Origin: Beta vulgaris subsp. vulgaris
Taxonomy: Eukaryota; Streptophyta; Magnoliopsida; Caryophyllales; Amaranthaceae
Reading direction: 5' to 3'
Length of the DNA: 64,000 nt
Assembly (NCBI RefSeq): GCF_026745355.1
Contig: NC_079202.1
Location: forward strand, 33,355,508 to 33,419,507
The notes beneath the pieces are model-generated. The model was not told the origin of the DNA, ran no database searches, and worked only from the letters and a program-made list of their open reading frames with translations. Numbering within the stretch: the first letter of the stretch is position 1; every line of letters starts with the position of its first letter. This document shows positions 24,536-35,427 of the stretch, in pieces. Made by a program: the position numbers and the translations under genes.

Positions 24536-26062
24536 AGAGTTTGATGATAAAACATAACATGGTCTTAATTGGTCCGATCCAAGGGTAAAGCTGTCTAAGA
24601 AGCCATTCAAAATCATTTCAAAAAATGTTAAAATCCTATTTTAAAACCCAATTAATTGTTCATGCTAATTAATTGTATTTTGAGCGCAATTATTTGAAAA
24701 GTCCAATTAAGTATTTAACAATAACTAATGGTTTTATTTTTAATAAATAAATATTTTCAAAAGATATTTTTTGTATAGTTAAGATTAGATATTTATCTCG
24801 TAAAATCATATTTTCGCAATTAAAGGATAAAAGAAATTTTTTTAAACGCATTTTCAAAAAAGATGGCAAAGGCGTGTTAAAAGTCAGGCTGGTGCCTGGC
24901 GCACAACCTTGCACCTGGTGCACCTTGTTGCATCAGACGCAACTTTTCCTAATACGTGGCATTGTGCCACACACTATGTCATGCACTGTGTCGTGCGCTT
25001 GGCCCACTGCTCTGCGTCAAGCGCAATTCTCTGTGTGAGATGCGGCTTTTCTTTCTTATCTTTTTCAAAACGCGTACCACATGTACGCTTTCTACTGGGC
25101 ATGCTACGTCATGCGCTTGACACGTCAGCCTGTGTCAGAAGCAGCGGGTGCAGTGATGTTTTCCCTATAAATAAGCCTGATTTTCGTATAGATTTCAAGA
25201 CGGATTTTTCGTAACACTCAACGAATACTTTACGAACCTCTCTACGAACTTCAAAAACCTTCCTACAAAACTCATACCTTTCAAACACAAACACATATAA
25301 TCTACATACTTTCATACATTCAAATTTTTAGGCTTCACGATTGCTCGTCACGAAGGTTGTCAATCTCGCAAACCCAAGCCACGGTATAATCCCGAGGGTC
25401 CTTAAATAAATTCTCTATTTTTATGTCGAAGTTACTAACTGTTTTCTTTCTTGATGTAGATCTTTAATATAAAATCGTTCTGTTGTATATTCTAAACCTA
25501 TTTATTTCTTTTTATTTATTTTCATACATTATTATATGTCTGCCTGATTATTCTATGCATATTATATGATTGTACTAATTTATTGCTTTTATCACCCATA
25601 TGTTATTCCTACTAATCAAGACCTAAAGAATTGTTCTAACCTTAATCAGATTAATTTGGACAACCTGTTAGGTTCCTTGTAATATGATTGCATAATAACA
25701 TATCACTAATTAAATAGTCTTTTTATGTGTTTCCTAAACCAACCAAGACTAATTATTTTTAGGGTGCTTAAAATATTATGTGGTTATTCTTTTGCATAAT
25801 AATTGACATGAATCGATATTTAGTAGAGGCCAACAATGGACAACATAGTTCCTTACTGTGTTGTACCCTCACCCCATATTTCAATCTTTGGTTCACTTTT
25901 GACCGTATATCGAGTCTAGACGGGGAAATCTACATTGCGTAAGTCCCTAATTTGTCCCTACAGTTTGCCAATATCCAATTAGGTTTATGAGTCTTCTTTT
26001 AAAGACTTGTAGGCGACTTCAAAATAATTTTCAGTACAAAACCTTTACAGTGAGGTAGTCAA
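24536..26062 (+). mobile_element. Ty3/gypsy-type LTR with adjoining leader
   Basis: Begins TGATGATAAAACATAACATG, aligned by TAATTGGTCCGATCC with the inverted copy at 42120-42150, and ends GTAGTCAAATACA. A GC-rich block (24890-25150, many GCGCA/TGCGC) precedes TATAAATA (25166). The 3' part (25820-26050) repeats 40900-41110 inverted. Homology continues a few tens of bases past the end into CACGCCTACAAG, shared with 40835-40870. No target duplication found. Confidence 0.6.
25166..25173 (+). promoter_or_regulatory. TATA box of gypsy LTR
   Basis: CTATAAATA following the GC-rich block; conserved in the 40875-42173 copy (minus, 41714-41721). Confidence 0.55.
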
Positions 26063-26216
26063 ATACAAATATGCGTTCATTCTGCGTAGGCAAAATAAAA
26101 ACACGCCTACAAGCACCTTCGACTAAAATTGAAGGATGCTATGGACTTATCTCGATTATATCAAGACAAACCAAAGACTCAAGAACTCAGGCAACTATTT
26201 GTATCCAGCAAGCTAT

Positions 26217-27638
26217 CACTAGTAGAAAAAACCCCCACCTGATGCGGTCAAAACTAGCCTTTCAGATGCGGTTTTGGTCCGCATCAGGTGTCTAATAAAT
26301 TCTGATGTGGTCCAAAATCGCATCAAAAAACCATAATCTGATTTCTCCATGAACCGCATCAGCTTGCCAAATATTTTGCCAAAAAAAAGTTACAGACCTG
26401 CCACCTTCATGTCTGCAACCTTTTTCATATCACAACACTCACCTTTAATTTCACGCTCACTTTCATACCCAGCAAACAACAACGGATTTGTATAAAAAAA
26501 TCGTTTATACATATATATACCATAACAATATATATATATGTATATATATATATGTATATATATGTATATATATATATGTGTATATATGTATATATATATC
26601 TAAAAATACATATACAATTCCAATTCAACAATGAAAATAAACAAAAAAAAGGAAGAAAAATGACAGTAAAATGAAAAAAATTGAAAATGATAGTAAAAAC
26701 CAAAATAGATCTAACTAAAAAATATAAATTATAGAAAATAAACAAAAATTGAAAAATAATGAACGAAAATTGAAAAATAAAAACTAACTTAATCTAACTA
26801 AAAATATAAATTACAGAAAATGAACGAAAATTGAAAAAAAAAGCGAACTAAATCTAACTAAAAACATAAATGACAGAAAATGAACGAAAATATAAAAAAA
26901 AGGGAAAAAAAAGGAAAAGAAAATTATAAAACAAAAAAATCTAACTAGATCTGGAATCTGTCGAAGGATGAAGGCTTCGGCGAGTTCGTGAAGACGACGG
27001 CGAGACGGCGAGTTAGAGGAGAGAGGGAGATGCCGACATGCGACGGCAGCACAACAATAACAACAGCCAATACTGGTAACGACACAAGAGTAGGGGAGAG
27101 AAAACAATAGCAGGGGAGGAGACCTCGGTGGTGACCACAACACCACCAACAACACCAACGAACGAAGAGAGGAAGAAGCGAAGCAGCGACGAGCTGTAGC
27201 ACACAAAGAGCACCGACGAAGTAGGAAAGCTCCGAGGGTTATAGGGAGAGAGAGAGAGAGAGAGATGAGAGGGTTTTAGGGTTATGGGTTAAAGGAGAGA
27301 GAGATGAGAGGGATTGAGGGAGTTAGGGTTATGGGTTAGAGGAGAGAGAGATGAGGTTATGGGAGGAGGCTTAAAATCAGCTAGGCTTAAAACTCGTTGA
27401 GCTGGGCCTATTGTGTTGTGCCAAATTAAAAAAATCACACAAATCTGATGCGGTCCACCAAACGGCATCAGATTTTTAAAAAAAATCGCATCGGTTTTTT
27501 AATCTGGTGCAGTTTTTTTAGGACCACATCAGATTTTTTTGGCCAAATTTCCCTCCCATATTTTGGTTGATTTTTGGATACGATTTTACAAAAACCGCAT
27601 ATGATACTAAGTAACATATAAGGTTTTTTCCACTAGTG
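26217..27638. mobile_element. Non-autonomous CACTA element
   Basis: Ends are CACTAGTAGAAAAAACC and GGTTTTTTCCACTAGTG, flanked by the 3-bp target duplication TAT (26214-26216 and 27639-27641). Subterminal copies of CTGATGCGGTC/GCATCAG motifs lie at both ends. Length 1.42 kb with no transposase. Interior: TA/TG microsatellite (about 26516-26600), A-rich sequence, and a GA-rich, possibly captured gene-5'-end block (26940-27360). Confidence 0.85.
26516..26600. repeat. TATATG microsatellite
   Basis: Interrupted (TA)n with GTATATA variants inside the CACTA element. Confidence 0.85.
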
Positions 27639-27641
27639 TAT

Positions 27642-28443
27642 CAAGGGAAAAACGAGAAAATGAAATCACATCTAAACTATAACTTTAAACCCTATAAAAA
27701 CGAAAAAAGAATTAGAATTGCATCTAACTATCATTCTAAACCCTAAAAAATGAACAGAAGATTTGAAATCGCCACTAAACTATAAAAAGAAATGAAACAA
27801 CTAACTGATGGCAGGAAAATAAAACAAAATCACATCAATTAAAATCGCCTCGCTGAGTTGTTGGTCTTCTCTGATGGCGTTGTTGGTGAAGAGAGGAGGA
27901 GATGAAGAGAGAAAGATGGCGATGCTGATGGCGGTGAAGATCAAATTTACTTTGTTTTTCAATTGGGAGTGAAGAGAGGAGGAGAGGATGAGATACAAGT
28001 GTTAAGAGATGAAAGGGGGGTAAGGAGATAGATGGATGTCGTCGGTTAGGGTTTAATGGGAGGAGAGAGATGGTTGGCTGAGAGGTTAGAGATGAAAGGC
28101 AGATAGCTGGGTGAGAGAGTGTAAGTGTTCTAGGGTTATGTTAAGGAGAGAGAGTGAGAGGAAAGGGGTCTGGTAGGGTGAAATGAGAAAGGAAAGGGGT
28201 CTGGTAAGTGAAGTGAGAAAGGAGAGGCTGGGCATTTTATTTTGGGCCGTTCATTTTGGGTAGTTATTGATCCGATTGGGACGAACCGAATTAGTTAATG
28301 AAAATAACTGATCCGTTTTTCCTCCCAACTGAATCAGTTAATTGACCCAAAGTTTAGTGCCCATAATTTAGTGGATTTACTGATCCTGTTTTGAGAGAAT
28401 CGGATCAGTTTTGTTGTGTCATATAAGGTTTTTTCCACTAGTG
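27642..28443. mobile_element. Orphan right end of a second CACTA element
   Basis: Ends CATATAAGGTTTTTTCCACTAGTG at 28443, the same 24 terminal bases as the neighbour. Its subterminal repeats are CTGATCCG/CGGATCAG (28260-28410) instead of CTGATGCGG. The left end was not found. The interior is GA-rich and resembles 26940-27360. Confidence 0.6.
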
Positions 28444-28634
28444 ACATAGATAATAAGGAGAGGTTTATGGTCTTTTATAAGGTCACCGTTCCTTGAGAAC
28501 TTTTAACTGATTAGTTTGGGATAGGGATAATTATTGTATTGATTCATGCTAGTGGGGATACTTAACTGTAGATTCTTTTGTAGAGAAAGATAGAGAGAGA
28601 AAGAATGTGTGAGAGAGAGTGAGAGAGAAAGAAA

Positions 28635-28900
28635 TGAGTTCATATGAGAATGCATACTTACATGAGAAATGAGATTGGGTTTTACGCACTATAATTCTAA
28701 TGAACAAGAGATGCAACTCTAATGAAAAAGTGATGGAACTCCAAAAAAAAGAATATTAGAAAAAAAAATCGAAAAAAAAATAATTTTTTTGGGCTTTAAG
28801 TTGTTTCAAGAGTATAACTCTAATGAACAAATGATGCAACTCTAATCAAATCGTGTGGTTGAGATTCATTTTCAGTTCTCATGTAAGAAGGCATTCTCAA
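28635..28900. mobile_element. Inverted-repeat (MITE-like) element beside a TA tract
   Basis: The left end has TTCATATGAGAATGCATACT and TTACATGAGAA; the right end has their complement TTCTCATGTAAGAAGGCATTC. The interior repeats AACTCTAATGAACAA. Same TTCATATGAGAA opening as the element at 1772-2182. A GA tract lies to the left and (TA)n to the right. Confidence 0.55.
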
Positions 28901-28904
28901 AATA

Positions 28905-28931
28905 TAATATAATAATATATATTATATAATG

Positions 28932-28986
<55 letters not shown>

Positions 28987-29061
28987 GTATATAAATATAT
29001 GTGTATATATATATATATAGTGTATATATATATATATATGTAATATATATATATATATAAT

Positions 29062-29102
<41 letters not shown>
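28905..29102. repeat. Long (TA)n microsatellite
   Basis: About 200 bp of TA with occasional GTATA interruptions, merging into TG repeats. Confidence 0.95.
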
Positions 29103-29155
<53 letters not shown>

Positions 29156-29211
29156 ATTTAGTATAGTTAATTATACCATCATTGATATTAATCTTTTTTA
29201 GTCATAACATC

Positions 29212-29272
<61 letters not shown>

Positions 29273-29331
29273 AGAGATTTAGTATAGTTAATTATACCAT
29301 CATTGATATTAATCTTTTTTAGTCATAACAT
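29103..29331. repeat. Duplicated (TG)n plus 60-bp flank
   Basis: Two consecutive modules, each a (TG)n tract followed by TAGAGATTTAGTATAGTTAA through AGTCATAACATC; the flank copies at 29152-29211 and 29272-29331 appear identical. A tandem duplication of about 120 bp. Confidence 0.9.
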
Positions 29332-29460
29332 CATCACATATAAAGGCTAATCATAGAACAACTTTATGTCTATGGGATCGACTCTGACTTACCATACTAC
29401 ATTATTAGAAGGATTAGTTAGGTTATTTATTTTTATTAGGTACACAACACGCCTATCAAG
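29332..29460. mobile_element. LTR-end fragment
   Basis: Text GGGATCGACTCTGACTTACC and TTATTAGGTACACAACACG...CTATCA resembles gypsy LTR 3' ends and matches 21225-21305 loosely. No partner found. Confidence 0.35.
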
Positions 29461-29519
29461 TGCTCCTCTTGCATGTAGCCTATTGAACGATTCCTCCAAA
29501 GTCATGCCTAGGAAATTGA

Positions 29520-30563
29520 AGGTTCTTTGGGATTTTGGTACTTAATAACCCCTAATTTCAGTATTTAGGGAATTGACTTTATTTCTTTTGGAGCTAAAAG
29601 AAGTGTTGTTACTCTTATTGGAAGAGTTATTGTTGTTGTAACCTCTATTTCTAGAGGTTTGTACCTCTTCTTCTATCAGTACTTGATAACCCCTAATTTC
29701 AGTATTTAGGGCATTGACTTTATTGCTCTTGGAGCCAGAAGAATTGTTGTTACTGTTATGCATGGGAAGAGTTATTGTTGTTGTAACCTCTATTTCTAGA
29801 GGTTTGTACCTCTTCTTCTATCAGTAGACCAACCTTGTATAACATCGTGAAAGACTCTATAGGTTAAAATTTAATATGATCTTCATATTTGGGCTGCAAG
29901 TTATAGATCACCACTAGGACTTGATCCTCTTTATGGACTATTAGTCATTTGGCCGGCCTTTTCCCTCCATCTATAAGGGAAAGTGATGAAGTCTTCGTTG
30001 TGGTTTTGCTTGGTTAATTCTAATCACGAAGACTAGAAGGAAGTTGAGTGTTGTATCGACATTGTTTGTGGAACTCTTGTTTGACGTAGTCTAAGTGATT
30101 CAGCTTTGTTTTATTCAGTAATCTGAACGACTTGGATGGATGTGCATCCTAGGTTAAGGGAAAGACATAAGCAAGCATGTCCTTGCTCATGCCTTCGAGA
30201 GCTATAGAAATGGAGAAGGCTCTAAAATGACTATCTGCCTTTGACCCCCTTGAATTTTTGGAGGTCACCTAATGCTAACTTTTTAGCGAGCTTTTCCTTC
30301 ATTTTAGGATCAATATCATCATGGCCATGAGCCTGACTCTCAAGTGCAGGAATTGATTAGATCAAGTACTCGAGCTTTTCAAACCTCAAGTCAATCTCGG
30401 ACTTGACAGGAGGTGGTGGTGGTGAAGTCTCTTCCCGTTGTTTTTCCTCAATTGTTAGCTTTTCCCTTATTATTTTAAGCTTTTTGTATTGTTCTTCTAG
30501 ACAAGAGTTCATCAGTTGGAGTTCAGCCATGATGGCATTGAGCTGTTCAGAAGTATCTCCCAT
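29520..30563 (-). pseudogene. Ty3/gypsy gag relic
   Basis: The start at 30563 reads MGDTSEQLNAIMAELQLMNS, followed by a Glu/Lys coiled part, PPPPPVKSEIDLRFEKLE and then HGHDDIDPKMKEKLAK. After frame changes, QVLVVIYNLQPKYEDHIKF and a later ESFTMLYKVGLLIEEEVQ match gypsy capsid C-termini, followed by an Asn-rich nucleocapsid-like tail. A stop at 30357, further stops and a roughly 145-bp internal duplication (29536-29683 versus 29684-29828) show it is dead. No LTR or pol attached. Confidence 0.55.
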
Positions 30564-30840
30564 TTCAGCTGATGATTCAAAGTTTCAATACTCGTCTGAA
30601 AAGGGTGATAGTTTGTTTAACCAGTCTAGTAGTGGGTTGACCTTTTTTCTGTTGGGCGTTCGTAAGTTGTAACCTCATGACCTCTGAACATAAATTAAAT
30701 AAACCTTACTTGTAAGCTTTTATAAATGATATTGGAAATGAGAAATGAAAATGAAAATGGGAAATGATTTTGAGATGGATTATTTGAAAAGGATATATGT
30801 TTTGGAGTAGTTTGGGCTTGACCATGATGGATAAATGGGC
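30564..30840. other. Spacer, no gene
   Basis: GAAATGAAAATGA-type low-complexity text at 30735-30765; nothing else recognised. Confidence 0.5.
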
Positions 30841-30845
30841 CTAAC

Positions 30846-33343
30846 TGTAACACCCCGATAATTCTCTCTTTTTAGAAATACCTTTATAATATAAAACTTA
30901 GAGAATTACCCAGGCATTATCGCCCGTGTGATAACGTATCGGCTTATTCAGAATTTTGCAGCGGAAACAATTTACAAAAACCAACTTTATTAAAACTCAC
31001 TAAATAAAGACAAGTGTTTGAAACTTAAACAACCAACTTAAATAAACCACAACTGAAATAAAGATGTTCCTATGAAAACAAACTTAAACTATGCTAGATA
31101 TATAAATAGCTCTCCACTTCCAGATTCCCAATGTGATGCACATCTGCGAACCTGTAATGTCAATGCAATATCGACTCTGCTCACCAGAAGGATCATCACA
31201 GATCAATAGGCAAGCCATGATCACACACACAAACAAGCACGTAATCACAAAGCTGAGTACTACATATCAGACATAAATAATCTAAACATGATACTACATA
31301 AATAAATGCAAGTATAAATAATAATATAAGCATATAATAATTGCAGACACTTTTACTGAACTAGACTCTAAACTTATTTCTTCCTTTAATGGAATAGTTA
31401 TTGGACGAGTTGACTTAACTAATAATATGAAATACGGGAGCTACCACGTATTCCAGAAATGACCTGCGATATCGAGGAACCTTTGAACTGAAAGAGGGAT
31501 GGTGATCAATCCATTCCTAGAAAAGCCATGGGCTACCACCATGTACTCCAACCCTTAGTGTCCAACTCTAGACGTGCACCAGTCTAAAGTCTATAACTTA
31601 TTCTCGTTACACTTTACGTTATTACATTTATTACTTGTGTTGACACAACGACAAGTAACACATAATTAATAATCAAATAGTCATAACAGAACTTCTTTTA
31701 TCTTTGGATTAACAAGTGATCACAACTTACAATCCAAGACTACTTTAATTCCTTTTTATTCTTTACTCACTTACTTGTTGAACCTAGCCAACGATAAACT
31801 TTACCTTTATATAGGTATAACTTGTAACTTACCAAATAAGGTCCACGGCCTCATAAGATAATAAAATATACTTCTCAAAGAATACATGCATTACATGATT
31901 CACTTTAACATATATAATTCTTATAGAATTAATAAATAAACTAACTTAACATGCTTGCATCAATATTCCATACAAACATTATAATCTGATAACATAATCA
32001 CTTCTAGATCACATGTTGCACACAGGCATATAACATGTAAAATAAATTCCAGCAATCACATATATGAACAAATAGGTTCCTATACATGATACTAATATTT
32101 AAATACTCCTTAGAACATGCTTCTAAACCACATAGCACGTAAATAATGTACGTACCTTGTATATACTAGCCTGTAGGCCACTTTTAAATCGTTAAAAGTC
32201 TCCTACAACGTAATCTCCGCCTAGAAAATAAAGTAACTAAAATTAATAACTTGAACAAAAATTACAGCAGCTTTAAAACGATTAAAACCCCTTAAAAACG
32301 TTTTAAAATCGTTTTTAAGTTCAAACTTAAGTTATTTTTAATTCCTAGTATAGTACTACTATTCTAGCAATTAAAAATCCTTAAAAACTCCATAAATACT
32401 TCTTTCTGAAATTACAGCACTTTTAAAATCTAATAACTCCTTCTAAAATATACAACGTATTTAAAATTACGTACTAAACAAATCTCATAGTTTATAATAT
32501 ATTTCTTTAGTTTCTAGCAAATAAAAACCCTAAAAACTCTTATTTCTATGATTAAAACTAAAAATAAACTCAATATAATAAATCTGAAATTTATTATAAT
32601 ATAAACTATAAACGAAATTATAATATATATAAAAAGTAATTTAATTGATAAACATGATAAATAATAATAAAATAACATAAAAACTAGTCTTTTAATGGAA
32701 TCTTAGGAAGGAAGAAAGAAAACAACCACAACAATGGAGGAAAGAGGGCCGGACAGCAGCAGCAGCGCGGCAGGCACGGCGCAACATTTCGGTTCTTGAG
32801 AAATTTGTGACGTTTCTTGTTGAACAAGAAACGTTACTTGAAGAAGAAGAAACGAATTTGAGAGAGAATAAGAAACGCACGACAAGAGGAAGAGAAAAGT
32901 CGAAGGAGTGAGGAGAGAGAATGACGTGAGTTTGAGAGAAATAATGTGTAGGGTGAAAAATTTGGGTTTTTAGGATAGTTATATAAAGGCTTCCCTTTAT
33001 GGGCTTAGGAAAAGAGATATTGTTTAATGAAATTGATGACTAATAAGATGGACAATTTAAGACTTTAGTCATCAAATGACTCTTTCCCTTTTATCCTTTT
33101 TGGATTTTCGATTCCATTAAACTTCTTTTTCAATATACTTTAATATGTAAAACTTTATTAAAACATGCTTAATTAAAATATTTCTAATTTTATTAAGCTA
33201 TGAAAAATAATTTCATTTGACTTTTAAAATAGTCAACCCTTTTTAAATAGTCAAATCATTTTCCAAACTCATTTGGATTTAAATATAACTATATAAATAC
33301 TTAAATATATTTATAAAATTCTTTAAAATTGTGGGGGATTACA
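30846..33343 (-). mobile_element. Solo LTR, Ty3/gypsy Tekay-type, with target duplication
   Basis: Runs TGTAACACCCCGATAATTCT to GGGGGATTACA, 2.5 kb, and is flanked by CTAAC on both sides (30841-30845 and 33344-33348). This marks a complete LTR left after recombination between the two LTRs of one insertion. It follows the LTR of the 49471 element throughout. The minus-strand side near 32690-32890 encodes an open, Ser/Leu-rich leader typical of these LTRs, not a host gene. Confidence 0.9.
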
Positions 33344-33348
33344 CTAAC

Positions 33349-33588
33349 TATATGCATATACAGATATGGACTAGACTATATATACAAGCAGACTTGACTC
33401 CATGACTGGATCTTTGGGGGAAGACTAGACATTGAACTTACAGGTAGAGTAAGCAGACTAGAGTCAAAATTGTGTCATTATGGACTTGAGAAATACTAGA
33501 CTTTGAACTAATGGAAAAGTAAGCAGACTATAAAATAGGTAAGACTAGGAGAATAGGTAGACTAAGAAGACTAGATTTTGAACTTATA
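33349..33588. repeat. Degenerate ~60-bp tandem array, left part
   Basis: Repeats of GACTAGACTTTGAACTTA with AGTAAGCAGACTAG linkers. It continues seamlessly at 35013 if the Helitron is removed. Confidence 0.7.
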
Positions 33589-35012
33589 TCTCTATTACAT
33601 AAGGGAAGGGGGGAGCAACAGTGTCCTCTTTTGAACTGACTATTTTGCCCCTTTTCCCTTTCTAAATTACAAAAGAAATTTCAATACCAAAATGAGGGTC
33701 AAACAAAGCCACCAAAAATTAATTTTAACAATCACTCAGAAATCACTTATATGAGGAAACTTTGCAAATCACTCATAGAATCGAGAAAGAAATCACTCAA
33801 ATGATCAGGAAACTTTACAAAAACTAAAAATTAACTTACAAACTAAAACTAATATACTAGGATGTCAATACATACAAAAACATTCACAAAATTCACTTAC
33901 AAATCATTATTCTCAATAACCATTCACAATTACATACTCACAAAAATTGCTTATAAACACAAATCTGAGAAAAACATAAGATTTCGACAGTGACATCACA
34001 TATTCGTCCATCGACGATTTGCGAACTTTCAAACATGTACATAATTCTTTTAATTTTCAAAGTTATTTCACATTAGTCGATTGTTATGTAGTTGAAAAAA
34101 TGGAGATAATAGGAATTAGTTGAAAAGGGCTTTTATATAATTAGACTTAAGTTTTATTCACTTTCATATAAAATCTGAAAACAAGATGTGTATGAAATTT
34201 GATTAATTTATGACACTGATGAAAAAGTTACAAATTTAGTTCTTTTTTAAAAATTTCAATATAAATATTTGCCCAAAACTTTTGCAAAATATCCATGTTC
34301 AGAAATAAATTTTGAAAAACAAAACAATATCAAACCTTTTTGCGAACAACTTTTGCAAAAATCCATTTTCTAGAAAAAAAAAATTTCATTAATTTGCGAA
34401 ATCAGATTGTGTATGAAAAATTTTAAATTTCATTTCACCTATAATTGAAACTCAAAGTGTTAAAATTTAGAAAAGGAGAATAATAAACAATTAACATTCC
34501 ATGCGAAATCAGATTGTGTATGAAAAACTTAAAATTTCATTTCAAATATAATTGAAACTCAAAGTGTGAACATTTAGAAAAGGAGAAAAATTAAAATGAT
34601 GAAAATTTTTAAATATCAATTTGTGAAATCATAATTTAGAAGTTAGACAAGGAAAAAAAGCTGAAATTGTCTTATACTTTTCGGTTACAATTTTGGGATC
34701 ATAGAGAAATTACTGAAATTCATATCAAAAACTATTATAAATTACAAAAATGAATAAAACCAAAAAAAAAAAACATGACGATATTTAGTCAAGAACATCA
34801 TACTGATTATAGAAGAACATGTACATATAAGACTTGAGAAACAAAAAATTATTCAAAATCACAAAAATGAATAACAAGATAAAAAGAACATGAAAGAATA
34901 TTATTCACAAAATGGAGGTGAGCTTAAATACTAACTTGCATTTTCAGTATGTTTACTACTTAGTATTAGACCTAAAAATATCATCGCACGCATCGCGTGC
35001 ACAAAAGGCTAG
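33589..35012 (+). mobile_element. Non-autonomous Helitron
   Basis: Starts TCTCTATTACATAAGGG directly after A. Ends with a GCACGC-ATC-GCGTGC hairpin, ACAAAAGG and CTAG directly before T. The A|T insertion, TC start, CTRR end and 3' hairpin about 8 bp from the end are the Helitron hallmarks. Length 1424 bp, no Rep/helicase coding. The host repeat reads through the excised site: GAACTTATA joins TTTAGAATAA. Confidence 0.88.
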
Positions 35013-35398
35013 TTTAGAATAATATAAGCAAGCTAAACTTAGGGGTGACTAGACTTTGAAATTATATTTAGAATAAGTACGCTAGGCATGAGGGAGACTA
35101 TGCTTTAAACTTATATTTGGTGTAAGTAGGCTAGACAACAAGGTAGACTTTGAACTTACATTATTTAGAGTAAGTAAGCTACATAATAAGGAAGACTAAA
35201 CTTTAAACTTACATCTAGAATAAGCAAGTTAGACTTAAAGGGTGGCTAGATTTTTAACTTACATGAGAGTAAGCAGACTAGATAATAAGTGTGACTAAAC
35301 TTTGAATTTATAGAGGATAAGTAGAATAAACAATATGGGAGACTAGACTTTGAACTTAGATTTAGAATAAGCAAGCTAGACTCGAAATTTGGGCCTTT
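35013..35398. repeat. Degenerate ~60-bp tandem array, right part
   Basis: About six units of 'GACTAGACTTTGAACTTA..TTTAGAATAAGCAAGCTAGAC', period about 55-65 bp. Confidence 0.75.
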
Positions 35399-35427
35399 CA
35401 CTAGAGGAAAAAAACATAAAATGACAC

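Noticed and set aside
26811..27206. Cys/Ser-rich frame on the minus strand
   Set aside because: Low-complexity interior of a non-autonomous CACTA element; no family recognised.
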